Part shown: positions 45,785 to 58,001 of the stretch, piece by piece
How the letters are laid out: each line of letters starts with the position of its first letter
Position numbering within the stretch: the stretch's first letter is position 1
Assembly: GCA_027475525.1 (NCBI GenBank)
Contig: JAMWFC010000116.1
Coordinates: 1,425,826 to 1,489,825 of the forward strand
DNA length: 64,000 nt
DNA from: Macrolepiota albuminosa
Lineage: Eukaryota > Basidiomycota > Agaricomycetes > Agaricales > Agaricaceae
Direction of reading: 5' to 3'
Notes under the pieces: generated by a model
Told to the model about the DNA's origin: nothing
Databases searched by the model: none
What the model saw: the letters and a program-made list of their open reading frames with translations, nothing else
Translations under genes and position numbers: made by a program

Positions 45785-46846
45785 TGATGACACTCAAATC
45801 GAGCTGGATGCTGCGTGGACTATCACTAGTGCAGCTACTTAGCTGATATAGCTTTGGGCGTGCTAAGTGTGTGAGAGAGTCCTGGACAGGTCCCAGAGAA
45901 CACACGGTAGGCAAGAGGTTGGTGGCAAGGAAAGTGGGTGATTGGAGGCACTTGCGTATGGCTCCAAAACGTGGCTACAGGGCACTAAAAGTCGCTAAGG
46001 GGGAGCGCTAAGAGCGTGGGAAAGTCGCTAAGAAAGGCGCTAAGAGGTGCAGGAAAGGGTCGCTAAGAGGCGCTAAGTGTTAGCACCTAGAACGTGATAA
46101 TAAACTAAGAAAGGCGCTAAGAGGTGCAGGAAAGGGTCGCTAAGAGGCGCTAAGTGTTAGCACCTAGAACGTGATAATAAAAGGATAAGATTGCTTAGCG
46201 GATCTAAGCACGAAAGCCAAGCCATAGTTGCAAGGCACTAGAGAGAAAGAGATATAGAAAACTAGAGCAGAGTCCCCTTGCTTGACATGGTCAACAAGAG
46301 GTAGTCTGTTGCGTATGGAGACCAAAATGTTGGGATATGATCCCTACTGCCAAATTGATTCCCTGTACTACTAACAAAAAGTAGGTATTTATAGTAAAGA
46401 AAGTTAGCCGACGCTAAGAGGTTAAGCGCTGCTAGAGGGTGGTGAACTGATAAAAATGTAAGTAAATGCGGTGAATTGAATTGTATAGTAAAAAGGTCCA
46501 TAATGATGCTGTCACGGAAATACTTCATCATTTCTCTTTGTAAGCGCTGCCACTGGCTAAGAGCATTATGCCAGATTGACTGATGCCCAGTGTCTGTGTA
46601 AATGTATAGCCTTGGAGTGCAAGTGGCAAGGTGCGGCGAGGTGTCAATAGTGGTGCGAAGAATAAGTGGTGCCATAAAAAGTAGTCTGAGAGTAATTGGA
46701 GTCTGTAGCTGCGAGTTATTAGTGTAAAAATATAAGAGAAATAGTGCTGGAAGTGCTAGGGCATGGCGCTTCTGGTGGTACTAGTAGGCCCATATGAGGT
46801 GCGGGTATTGGTGCTATCGGTAGCCAGCCACGATGCAGGCTCATCA
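45785..46846 (-). mobile_element. solo LTR in element 2 pol, family B relative
   Basis: It runs from TGATGACACTC to GGCTCATCA with flanking 4-bp copies CTGT (45781-45784) and CCGT (46847-46850), which differ only by C to T at a CpG. It shares with the element 1 LTR the segment AGTCCTGG(G/A)CAGGTCCCAGAGAAC. It contains an array of GCGCTAAG-type words (45980-46170) and a 77-bp duplication. Confidence 0.82.
46028..46181. repeat. 77-bp exact tandem duplication in the solo LTR
   Basis: 46028-46104 recurs at 46105-46181. Confidence 0.97.
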
Positions 46847-49800
46847 CCGTCCAATTCACAAAGCATGTAGGCTCCTTCCCTGTTCCGGAAAACTACTATG
46901 AGCGGTCTCAGGTACCATGGTCGCATCTTTTTGTTGTGTGTTACCTCGATTTTTGAGTTTCTCATAAGGACCAGGGCTCCTGTTGTAAAGTTATAGTCCC
47001 TTATAGTGGCGCTATGCTCACTTTTGAATCATAGCACTGCTTGGTGACGAGCCTGGAATACAGTTTCGTGTAAGCGTTTGAGGTCATCCATTCAGTGCTG
47101 CAAATCTATTGCTCGTCTAGCGATCATATCCGTAGAAGCCAATAGTGAGTTTGGCAGGGGTTGCAAATAAGTCACTTCCACTATATCAGCTGGGAGCAGG
47201 GGATAGGTGCCAGTCGCGGTGTAGTAAGGAGAACAGCCCATCCTTTTTCATATGGTGACCCACTCAGACCAAAAGACCAAGTAAGTTGCCTCACTCCAGC
47301 GGCTTTCTTCACCATCTACTGCCTTGAATAGTGCCTGTCAGACATCAAAATGCGGCCTTTCCACAATACCGTTAGCACGTTTGTTGTATCCAGAGACCCG
47401 AATATGCTGTATATTGTATTTTTTTGCAAAATAGGTAAGTGCCTTGACTATAGGCGCTCCATTGTCGGTCACAATCTCATGAAGGGCTCCCCATCTGCAA
47501 ATAACATCCTTGAAGAGCCATTTAGCTATAGCGTCTGTATTCTCTTGCTGGAGCATACAAAACTCCGGCCAATGTACCAAAGAACACCTTCCTTGGATGA
47601 TGTACTTATAGCGTCCTGACTTGGGCATATGCATAGTATTGATATATATCTTTCTGAACAACGGCGCTGGAGTCGCTACTGTTGGAGAAATAAGAACTTG
47701 GCGTGTCTGCTGGATTTGGCAAAGATGACAGGTGCAAATGTACCACGCAATGTCAGCGCTAACTTGAGGCCACCAGAACCGCTCCAATAGGTTCGCCCTT
47801 GTCACGTAGAGTCCCCGATGTCCTAAATTGTTGTGCATAGCACGTAAAATTCTGATTCGACCGCTGGGTTTGATTACTAATTTGTGGGCACCACTTCTAT
47901 TTTGTTGCCAAAGCCGATCTTCAATTATGACGAAAGTTGTTGCGTATTGAATAAATGTGGTGTATTCCGTATCTGTAAGGTCTGATGGTCGTTGCAAATC
48001 CTGTAGCCACTTCCTAACCTGGTTGACTCACTGATCTTCTGACTTAGCTTTGGCGCTTCGAGGTACTGCCGAATACGGTAGGTTTTGATTGTCTTTCCGC
48101 AAGGGTCTGGGTTCCTCAACTATCTTTAAATCGTTAGATGGCTTAGCAACATTATAGATACTGGCCGTGTAAAAAGTTAATGGTGCCTGATACAGTTTCA
48201 GTTGGTATGGAACAATAGGATGTAGCCACGTCGAGACTGGCCGATCTTCACGAAGTGCCAGAATAGGCAGTTGGATGATATGTATGAAACCATGCAATCG
48301 GTCGATCCAGTCATCGAATACATCGTTGTTGCTATTGTCTAGCACTTTGTCCTCTGGCTATCTAGGCCGTCTTGATAATCTATCCAGCCCGTGAAACGCA
48401 CTTTTTACGTGTACTAACTCAAAGTGGAACATTAATATCGCCACTACCCAGCGATTCATACTGGCAGAAGGTTGAATATCGGGATTCTGGAGCATTCCTT
48501 TGATATAGCGTGCGTCAACCTCAACAATCAGGTTTCAAACCCCAATAAGGTACATGTGCAGCACCTGGAACGCCCAAAATAAACTGTATAACTCCAGCTT
48601 AGGCTGACTATAGCGTGACTCTCTGTTGTTAAGGGTAATCGACTCAAATCAGTTGTAGTGCCTACTCTTGCGATTTGAGCTGTTGCACTGACACAGGAAG
48701 AAGCCAACAGCAATGTATGAAGTGTCGACAGCAAGGATGACCAGATCGGCAGTAGTATAGTCAATGGGCACTAAGGGCTTCGCTTCCTGTAGCGCTTTGA
48801 CTAAATCCTTTTGGGCTTTAATTTGCTCGGGTCCAAATTCAAAGGGGACCCCGGATCGAGTTAAGTGATTAAGAGCATGCATGCGATGTGAAAAATGATG
48901 AATGAACATGCAAAGGACGCCTACGGTGCCCAGAAATGTGCGGACTTCTGAGAGGTTATGACAGATTCCCCATTTTTCCAGCAGCGCTAATTGGCTTGCC
49001 TCTGGGATCCTGCCTTCTGGTGTGCAGACATGCCCTAAAATTTTAAATTGCGGCACACAAAGAACCAGCTTGTGTCCTGAGAATGTTCCGCCACAATACT
49101 TCATATGCTGGAGTACTCGATTAACCAGTTGAAAAAAATCCCATAGTGCCATGCAGATATTGGGATTTTCTGGGTGCACGTCGGGTTTGCCATTCACAAG
49201 ACGCCAATCCTTCGGGCCTTTAACTCCTACGTTGTCTATAAAGCTGAGCACATGGTGGGGTATTTCAGGTTGGAGAATAAACATAATGTCATCATAAAAT
49301 ATAGATACCGAGTTCGTCCATCCCATAGAAAGTGTCACTAGTCGTAGCGCTCTGAACGGCATTTGAAATGTTGTTAAGTCACGAGAAGAAGGATGAATTA
49401 AATGCTTGTCATAGCCAACGTACAAATCCAGGGTAGCGCCACATATTCATCCCACAAAAGATTCAGCGATGTGATCGGAAAAGGGCAGTACCACTGAATG
49501 ACGAATCGTGACTTTGTTTAGGGGTTTCAAACTGTGAATTATATGTAGCTTCCCATTTTTCTTTAGTACACAAAACCATCTTGATTGGTAGGCCGAATTG
49601 GAAGGCTCATAAACTCCTGCCGCTATTTTGGAACGAATAATTTGACAAACTTCGGCCTCGATGCCCAGTGGTATAGGTCGGTTATGCTTGGTCCAGGGTA
49701 TATGAGGTATTGTTGGTATAACTACTGGTGGAAAGAAGTCAGTCCTGAGTTTATCGCGTTCTGAATCCTCCCATGCAAACGCCTCATTCTGTTTTTGCAT

Positions 49801-50402
49801 TATGTCGACTAATATGTCCATCTCTGCTGTTGATTAAAAACCGGTGTCGTGGGCGCTAAGAAATAGCGCCCATTGTTCCTCCATAAATTGTCCTGTCAGT
49901 TTGAAGGGTGGCGGATGCAGATTAAGTTCAGGAAGGGTAGCTAACGGATTGCCAATAATTTTCCGCTCAATGCGAAATTCCTCAGGTATGCTACTCGCTA
50001 CTGGTTTTGTTTTAAGCGCTACCAGCTTGTACTTCTTTTTAACCTGGACTCCTTTGCGCTTTGGGGTACTGTTGTTAGCAAACATATTATAAATGGAACT
50101 TGGGTTTCTAGCAAAACCATATATCAAAGGTTTTTTAGAATCAAGTGTAGAAATGAAATAAGTGTCTGTCGAAAGATTTTCAGTAATATCGGACATGATG
50201 AGGTATAAGTATGATAAAGCTTCACTAGTAAGCGAAGTAGAAGAGTTCAAAACTTCAGGGGCAAAAGAGGTATGTGATATAAGGGTTACTTGCCCAGTCC
50301 AATGATTATAGTCCAAGATAAGCGCTTCATCTCCATGATCCTCATCACTTATCTCCTCCATGGTGCTGGAAAACACTCGCAAGGATCGTTGCTAACATAA
50401 GG

Positions 50403-50990
50403 TCACTTCCTTGGTCCTGGCTTCTGGAATTTCCCTTGGGGGAATGTTGGTACTGTTCTCCTGACCCCAGAGTTAGGGTCGCTAATAGTTAGCATCATTT
50501 CTTCTTCAGATGTCGTCTTTACCACAGATCTTGCTAACATGTTGAAGGGCCTTCCCACAAGTAAGTCGTACGCCGGTGACCTAAGTATGTAAATTTGCAA
50601 ATAGAATGTAAGGTCACCAATAGCGCATGGCATGTTCCAGGCCATTCCCAAGGATTGGTCAATGGTGCCGTTAGCGCTCTGCATATTAAGGATGATGGTT
50701 GGATCGTAAATGATGCCCAGTTTGTTAGCTACATCAGCAGCCATTGAAATAATTTGTGATCCGCTGTCCACGATAGACTCTATCTCACTTTTTCCATCAA
50801 CTGTCAACATGATTGATCGAATTGTGTGAGAGTCCTGGGCTATGGTAAGAATGGCCAGATTATTGCCAGATCTTAGCAATTTAAGGTAGGTTTTGACCGG
50901 GTCAATGGATGTAGCTTCTTTGGGTGGTGCGGCCTCTTCCTTGATTTCCAGTGCTATCGCCTCAGTTATGTATGTGAAACCAGGCAGCAC
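50403..50990 (-). CDS. element 2 aspartic protease region
   Basis: An open minus-strand frame of 195 residues. IVDSGSQIISMA contains the DSG catalytic motif of retroviral-type aspartic proteases, followed by LLVGRPFNMLA, the second conserved block. It would cut the Gag-Pol precursor. It sits between gag (51180 onward) and the RT frame, as expected for Ty3/gypsy. Confidence 0.8.
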   Translation of the reverse strand: MLPGFTYITEAIALEIKEEAAPPKEATSIDPVKTYLKLLRSGNNLAILTIAQDSHTIRSIMLTVDGKSEIESIVDSGSQIISMAADVANKLGIIYDPTIILNMQSANGTIDQSLGMAWNMPCAIGDLTFYLQIYILRSPAYDLLVGRPFNMLARSVVKTTSEEEMMLTISDPNSGVRRTVPTFPQGKFQKPGPRK

Positions 50991-51179
50991 GTCGTCGCAT
51001 TCATCTACTGTCGTTACATTATTAGCTATATTTCATCGAGGTGTAACTGCAGTACGCATTTGATTTCTGACGTCTGGCGCCACGCTGCATAATTCTCCTA
51101 CCAATAGCATAACCTGACTTTGCATAATGCGATCAAAAACTACCTTAGACTTTTCCAGATCGTATATAGGTGCTGTGGG

Positions 51180-51736
51180 TCAATATCCCCCTGTAGGTTT
51201 ATCTGGTGCTCCAAAGTTGCGATTGAGGGGTGGGGCGTAGTTGCCCCCAAGGCCTGCATAAGGATGCAGCGGCAGCTCTGTAGCTGCCGGCGCTTTAGTT
51301 GCTTCTAGTGCATCGTCGTTAGCATTAGAAGTTGAAGCTTTTGCTGATGCAGGGTCTGTCGTTGCTCCCAAGGGCCTATAGTCTTTTAATGGCTGCTTGC
51401 CCTTTCTGATTTTCACCCCATCAAAAACCTGATTCTTCAGCGACTTCAATTCCCTTTCCAGGGTCTCAATCCTTTCTTTGTGTGACAACGTAGGTCGTTC
51501 GCTAACAGTGTTCAGCTGGAGTACTTCATGAATTAGCGCTTGTTGGGGAGTCGCTTCAGCTTTGTTTGTTGCCGTACTATTCAAGTTTCCTGTTTTGATG
51601 GTGCCACTTGTCAATACATCCCTGGAAAGTCTTATGCTCTGGATAAAGGGGAATGTTAGCGCCCAAAAGTAAGACTAGTTTTCCATTTATCCCACGGTGC
51701 GCTTTCCCTTGTTGCAAATACTGTTCAAAAATAGCA
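51180..51736 (-). pseudogene. element 2 gag, C-terminal part
   Basis: Minus strand, downstream of the transposon insertion: GKAHRGINGKLVLLLGANIP (51640-51700) follows directly from the zinc knuckle left on the other side of the transposon (58002 onward). A Lys/Glu-rich helix (ERIETLERELKSLKNQVFDG) comes next. The order matches basidiomycete gypsy Gag. Confidence 0.7.
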
Positions 51737-52034
51737 CATCAACCCCAGTGAGAACGGGTTCTGCACAAATCTGCATAAGGATAGAAATTTCTGATCATAT
51801 CGGATCTAGACGGCGAATCCGGGAAATGAGCCAAAAGCTGTTCTAATTTAAGAGAGAGTTACCAAAGTCAGCACGTAAGGTCAATGTAATGCAACAAGCC
51901 TCGTAAAAGTCCCATGGTATAACTTTAAACGTTAACTATGTATGAAACATGATATATATCAGTCCACACCAATCGAGTTCTGAGTTCCCCCCTTTCCACA
52001 CACTCATCCAGTGCTCAAATATCTCAAACTTGTT

Positions 52035-55000
52035 ATGCCTAGCTCAAACCCCAGACCATGCTATTGTGATGTCTGTCGTGGTGCTATTGTCACTTACAAG
52101 ACAGTTTGGAACCATCGTAATCGTCCTAGATATGAACCCAATGTCTTGTCATTCTCTGAGTGGCTCCAAAACAGGAATCAGTCTAACTCTGATAGCCATG
52201 AGGGAAGTACTAGTAGCCTCCATGAGGAGCAACTAGAAGCTGTAGACAATGTTAATCCTGGATCAAGAAAACGGGCTAGGATGGTAAGATTTACATTTAT
52301 CTACAATGTGATCTATGAAATAAATGCCACACAACTGCAGTTTTCAACTGGCAAGGAAGGGAATGAAACTGAGATGCAAGACCAGGAACAGCTGATTTTA
52401 TCACACAGTACCACATCTAACATTTCCATGACTCATGAAACCAATTTTACAGACAAAGAATCTGAGATTGGAGACTATGAAAACAGGATTGATTCTGATT
52501 CTGGTACTCACACACCTGGTGTTGGAACAGAGACTAATGAGGATACTGGTGAATATGAATTTGATGATGAGAATCTTAATACCACTGCTTGGGCTCATGC
52601 ACAGGCCATCTTGGCTGCACAGGAAAATCAGCCTATCCAGGAAGAGGAAGAAAATCTACCTCAGGCTCATATTGAGAGTCTTCGCATTTCTCAGGAATAT
52701 ATTCACTTGATTCAGACTGCAACCTTGGATGGAGACAAGCTAGATGAGAATACTCTGTACCATCTTCGAAATCCTACTAAAGGATCTGTTAACACCATTA
52801 CCCCAGATAATCAGCTCTGTCTTGAAATATTTACAGCCACAGATGCTAGTGAGGCTACATATAACCAGTGCTGCAATGCTATTCAGAGACGGTATCCTAA
52901 TACTGAAATGCTCTCATTTTACAATGTCAAGAAGCTTGTTGCTGATGTCAGTGGTGTTGTATCTGTTATGGATGACATGTGCATAAATTCTTGCCATGCA
53001 TTTACTGGTCCTTTTGCTCAGCATGACAGATGTACTATATGCTATGAACCACGCTATAACCTTGAACAGTTCAATAAATCTGGTAAAAAAGTGCCTCAAC
53101 AACAAGCATGTACTTTTCCACTTGGGCCACAAATACAAACTTTGCGTCGATCAGCTAAAGGAGCTGAGGATATGTGCTATCTGAGTTATAAAGTGAATGA
53201 TGTTTTAAAACAACTTGACAATCTTGTGGAGGATGCTGATATGATATATGATGACATTTTCTGTGGAAGTGATTTCATTGAATTTGCAGAGAAAATTAAA
53301 ATAACTGATAAGGACACTATGATATCTATATCTCTTGATGGAGTACAGTTGTACCAAAGCAAAAAATCTGACACATGGATAGGAATTGGGAAAATTGAAA
53401 ACTATGCCCCAAAATTGCGGTTCAAACAAAAAAATGTTCTTGTGCTATTTACAATTCCTGGTCCAAACAAGCCTAAAATAGTTGATTCATACCTTTTTTG
53501 ATCATTGTATCATCTGTCAGCTTTACAACATGAAAATGAAGGCCAAGGCCTAGCAATCTGGGATGCTAAAACACAAAGTGTGGTTAACTCTCGCATTTTT
53601 TTTGCTTTGGGAACAGCAGATGCTGTTGCAATGACAGAACTAGATGGTCGTGTTGGACACCATGGAGCACAAGGATGTCGTCTTGGCTGTGGCATGAAAG
53701 GTCGTCACAAGCCTAACAGTGGACACTACTTTGCAGCTCATCTTAGACCAAATAACTATACTGTTTTTGATTGCAATCATGCAGATATCAACATCCGAGA
53801 ACTTCAGCCATTGCCTGTTGAAGTATACAAGGAAAAATTGCATATACTTATTACTTCACAGGATCAGGCTACTTATGAACGCAATCGCAAAGAAACTGGG
53901 CTTAGTAAACCTAGTATTCTTAGTGGACTAGTTTCTGAACTTTCACTTTCAGTTCCTCAGTGTTTTCCTTTGGATTTAATGCATCTGCCTTGTCTCAACA
54001 TTCCAGAGTTGCTCATTTCTCTTTGGCGTGGAACACTAAAACATTCAGATAATGATAACTGGGAATGGGCAACTCTAGTTGGAGATGTTTGGACTAATCA
54101 TGGAAAGCTTGTAGAGAATGCTACTCAGTATTTTCCTTCATCCTTTCATCGGACACCTCGTAATCCTGCAGAAAAAATTTCCAGTGGCTTTAAAGCTACT
54201 GAGTGGTTTCTATACATTTATGGACTTGGTCCTGCTTTCTTTTGAATAGTTCTTCCTCATGTATACTGGAAGAACTTTTGCAAGCTAGTTGCTGCAATAC
54301 GCACATTTGTTCAACAACAAATAACTGGACATCAAATAGTTCATGCACATTCTCTTCTTGTTCAATTTATTGAGGAGTTTGAAGCTCTTTACTACCAGCG
54401 GCAAGTTGACAGACTTCAAGTTTGTCGTCCATCTATACATACACTAAGCCACTTAGCATATGAAACTCTCCGAGTTGGACCTGGTGCATATTATTCACAA
54501 TATACAATGGAGCGAACAATTGGAAATCTTGGAAAAGAAATTCGTCAACCTTCAAATCCATTTGCCAATCTTGCACAACGTGCTTTGCTTCGATGTCAAC
54601 TCAATGCTCTTATAAATGTATGTCCTGATCTTGAAGTTATAGTTTATAAAAAACAGCCATCTTCTGTTCCTAACAAACCTGTGCTCTTACAACGACGAGA
54701 TAGACATGCTCACTCATTACAAAATAATGCAGAGAAAGCTGTCATTTTTGAATTTTTAAAGTTAACTTCTGTAAGATGATGGGGTCGTATACATTTGCCA
54801 AATGAACAGATAGCAGGAAGTGTTTTCAATGATGAAAACCGAAAAAATAATATTCGTATTAGCCGTAATGTTAAGGTAAGTAGTTAACAATTTAATATAA
54901 TAATTTTAACAGTCTAATCACTTTCTATAGATTAATGTAAATGGACAAACTACATTTGCAGAAGTTTCTTTCTACTTCTATATTGGCGAATCAGATACAT

Positions 55001-55242
55001 TGGTTCCTTGGGCTCTAGTCTCTGTCTATTCTGATCCAGATCCTAATATTTTGGAGGATTCATACAATACAATTTGGGCTTGCTATTATCAAGGCTCAAA
55101 TAGCTTAAAAGCAGTGCTTGCATCAGATATCATTTCACTTGTATCAATGCAACCAATGCCAGCATTTTCCCATGAACCACAGAATCTTTGGTTTGTGGTT
55201 GAGAAGTCCAGCTTGGAAGAGGAACAATTAGGAGAAGAATAG
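52035..55242 (+). pseudogene. Tnp2-family transposase with three in-frame TGA codons
   Basis: Start at MPSSNPRPCYCDVCRG (52035), a Cys-rich N-terminal finger, then an acidic region, MCINSCHAFTGPF...CTICYEPRY (52976-53055), the ISLDGVQLYQSK stretch, GCRLGCGMKGRHKPNSGHY (53676-53730), LDLMHLPCLNIPELLISLWR (53973-54035), NPAEKISSGFKATEWFLYI, YSQYTMERTIGNLGKEIRQP (54491-54550), and a C-terminal domain after an intron at about 54876-54931, ending at 55242. These are the blocks of agaricomycete Tnp2 transposases. TGA codons at 53500, 54243 and 54778 stand where Arg or another CGA-type codon is expected. The protein would be inactive from this copy. Confidence 0.85.
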
Positions 55243-55781
55243 AAATATTTGACTAAAGAAAATAAGTAACTTCCAGTCTTGTAAATAGTATATTTATGTG
55301 ATTTTTTCAATCTTGATTATATTTCTTCAGAAATTGTGATTGTAACAGTAATACTATAGCATGTATATATCTTGTTTTCCTCTCTTTTTGAGTAAGCCAT
55401 GCTATTGGTTCTAGTAAATTCAGAGAATTGACATGCCTGTCACATTGTCACTAGAATGTCACACTGCCACCATCTCTATTGCATCGCATCGCATCATTTG
55501 TTCTGGACCTCCACTATATGCATGTCGACAACCTCAGAATGGAACTTTTCTTCACCATCTCTTTCTTCTACAGACCTCCCTAGCTGCTTCAATGTTTCTC
55601 AAAATCCATTTGCAGTAAGTTATCTCTACTTTATTTTTTTTATTCGGATTCTTACTGATCTACTTCAATCAGCCACCTTCAAGAATTTCAAATGATTTCA
55701 GGATACATGAGGTGAGATTTTCTTTTTATTTGGCTACTACACTAATCAGGTTTGTGTTTATAGCCGCAAAAATCATTTTCT

Positions 55782-57605
55782 ATGCCATTGATAACGACAG
55801 CTACACATGCTGAGCTCCTCAGTTCAGGAAATGCCACCTACATAGAATTATTCAGTGCATATAATCAGCTTAAAGCTGAAATTACCCCTCTTCGGTGCAT
55901 AAACATTATGATTTCTGTGCGACAGTATTACTGACATTTTTTCCAAGTGATGAAGTCAATCACCATCGTCAACTTGCAATTCTTACGGCTTTAGCCTTAA
56001 AGTCAGGACCTTCACAACCACTTTTTCAACAATCCCATTCTGTAAAACTTCCCACCCAGAAAGACTGCAAGAATTTCCTCGAAGTGCCATTTTGGAATGA
56101 GAGTGAATGGACAGCTTGGGCTGACGAGCAAGAAAACAGAGGACAGCACATAGGCAAACTTGCTTTTATTACTGACCAGAAAGGTATCGAAGTTGACAAG
56201 TCCCGACTTGGCCAAATGTCCGACACTGCAAAAATGATATGGAACCACCTTGATGACAACAACGAAGCCCCCTCAAGCTGGAAAAAGAAGACGACAGCAG
56301 CAAATGATTATTTTATTGACCGCATGCTTGCTGAGTTTCCCGAGTTTGGCCTGGCAAATGGCCATTGGAAACTTGAACAATTTGCCACGACTCGCTACCC
56401 TGATTGGAAAAAGACACGAAAAGAGAGAAAGGAGAGACAAGTATCAGGTATGATTTATACTCTTTCTTGCAATCACAGCTTATTATTATTGGTAGGCACT
56501 CTAAAACATCCATGCACAGACGTTGTAAGGCCCTTGTCCAAGCGAAAATGTTCGATTGATGATAGTGAAGCATCGAGTGAGTTTTTTTTTTCATTTTCGT
56601 ATATATTTGCTCATATTTTCAGTAACTCTCACCTCCTCGCCGCCTTCTCCCTCCATGTCCCAGGTACCAACAACCTCTGCACTCCAGGTGCCATCGACCT
56701 CCTCACACCACACACCAACTACCACTTCCATGCTCCAGTCACCAGCTACTTCTGTGACTGAGGCACCGACAACCTCTATGCTCCAGGATCAATTTACTTC
56801 AACACTCAAGGTGCCAAGTACTACCTCCACACCTCAAGATACGATGACCTCCACACTCCAGGCTCCCTCAACCAAAATTGAATGTATCTTGGAAACCAGT
56901 GCAGATGCAGATGGATCTCATCTTCAGTGCTCTGCACGCCGTGTTCTCAACCCACTGTACGTATTTCATACATTCTTGTTCTACATGTCTAATTCATCGA
57001 AGTAAAAATATTTCAATCCCACCACCAACAGTTGTACGTATTTCATACATTCTTGTTCTACATGTCTAATTCATCGAAGTAAAAATATTTCAATCCCACC
57101 ACCAACAGTCCTGATGCCCGAAATCACACCATCCACTGCCATTCCCACCACTGCTGCTGCCAAGAAAAATCGGAACGACAAGCAACTCAAAGCAAAAGAA
57201 GGATTGACCTCTGCACGGTATGTAGTATTAGTTCACATTTGCTTGCACTAATCATTTTCTTCCTAGTAACTTGTACATCGTTGACTATTTGAAAGCTCAC
57301 CCCCACGCTACTGAAAACGAATTTTCTGCTGTATGCTTCCTAGTAACTTGTACATCGTTGACTATTTGAAAGCTCACCCCCACGCTACTGAAAACGAATT
57401 TTCTGCTGTATGGAAGACGTGCAATGCCAAGACAAAAAAAGTTAGTCTGACACCCCTTTGACTCTATCAAAATTTAACCTAGCTCGCGTTCATCTAGAAG
57501 TATCAAGACCTTTCGAAACAATATACTAAATCATGCAAAGCCAGAATCAGACTGACTCAAGATGAAAACAACTCTTCCATCAGCATGTCGAATTTGTCAA
57601 ACTGA
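55782..57605 (+). CDS. second gene of the DNA transposon, accessory protein
   Basis: A multi-exon frame downstream of the transposase. Blocks: LAILTALALKSGPSQPLFQQ, VPFWNESEWTAWADEQEN, WKKKTTAANDYFIDRMLAEF with FATTRYPDWKKTRKER, then a Ser/Thr/Pro repeat region (56660-56870), and a last part NLYIVDYLKAHPHATENEF...VWKTCNAKTKKKYQDLSKQY (57265-57520), which has the look of an HMG-box-like helix set. Two 77-bp duplications break it. Start and first exon are uncertain. Tnp2-type elements often carry a second ORF of unknown role. Confidence 0.5.
56956..57109. repeat. 77-bp exact tandem duplication in the transposon
   Basis: 56956-57032 recurs at 57033-57109, around a probable intron. Confidence 0.97.
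57259..57412. repeat. 77-bp exact tandem duplication in the transposon
   Basis: 57259-57335 recurs at 57336-57412. Confidence 0.97.
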
Positions 57606-58001
57606 AAGTCGTCGGACATTCTCCGGTATGTTTCTTTCACATATTTGGGACTTAGAAATTTATGCGAAATTGTCAAGAGTTTCTAAATAGCATTCATTAA
57701 TAATGTACTTATACATTCAGTTGTGATCAGACAGTAGCAGATTATCAATGTCATTTTCTGCATTTTCGATGAAAAGGAGGTTTCTGCGGGGTGCGAATCA
57801 GCCCAAACTGACCCAGATTCCACCCGATAAGCACGCTAGTCAAGCTTCGAACATTGCAGATTGTAGAATTTGTATGCAGAAAAAATGCTGAAAAGGATAG
57901 AAAATATATGAGATTTCTGCTATGTACAGATCAGCATAAAATTGCAGCCAAAACCAGATATTGTCGGATCTCCGCAGAACCCGTTCTCACTGGGCATCAA
58001 C

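Larger units (their letters stand above)
45609..50390 (-). pseudogene. element 2 pol: reverse transcriptase, RNase H, integrase
   Basis: On the minus strand from the right: linker frame 49834-50382, RT fingers (49447-49821, YEPSNSAYQSRWFCVLKKNG), RT palm (48649-49425) with FIDN where a FIDD-type catalytic pair is expected, then RNase H (VILAVDTSYIAVGFFLCQC), spacer, integrase zinc finger (CHLCQIQ near 47730) and core (TDNGAP near 47460), HIRVSGYNKRANG, and an acidic tail ending at 45609. Stops occur at 49448, 48000, 47337 and others. A solo LTR (45785-46846) splits the tail between CELDG and VLHRPVAAF. Loss of the second Asp of the RT active site makes this copy catalytically dead even apart from the stops. 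Confidence 0.87.
51744..57994 (+). mobile_element. Tnp2-like (Plavaka/CMC-type) DNA transposon inserted in element 2 gag
   Basis: Both ends carry CCCAGTGAGAACGGGTTCTG as perfect inverted repeats (left from 51744, right ending 57994, 21 bp identical). The 7-bp direct repeat CATCAAC flanks them (51737-51743 and 57995-58001). Inside are a transposase gene and a second gene, both on the plus strand. Length is 6251 bp including two 77-bp duplications. Base composition is AT-rich and CpG-poor compared with host genes. Family naming rests on the transposase motifs; a 7-bp duplication is not something I can match to a documented value for this group. Confidence 0.87.

Noticed and set aside
53500..54780. 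In-frame TGA codons as recoding or an alternative genetic code
   Set aside because: Host genes in the window use TGA as a normal stop (RXT3, RhoGEF), and CpG decay explains the codons more simply.
3109..57412. 77-bp repeats as a minisatellite family or mobile unit
   Set aside because: The repeated sequences are unrelated to each other; only the length is shared.
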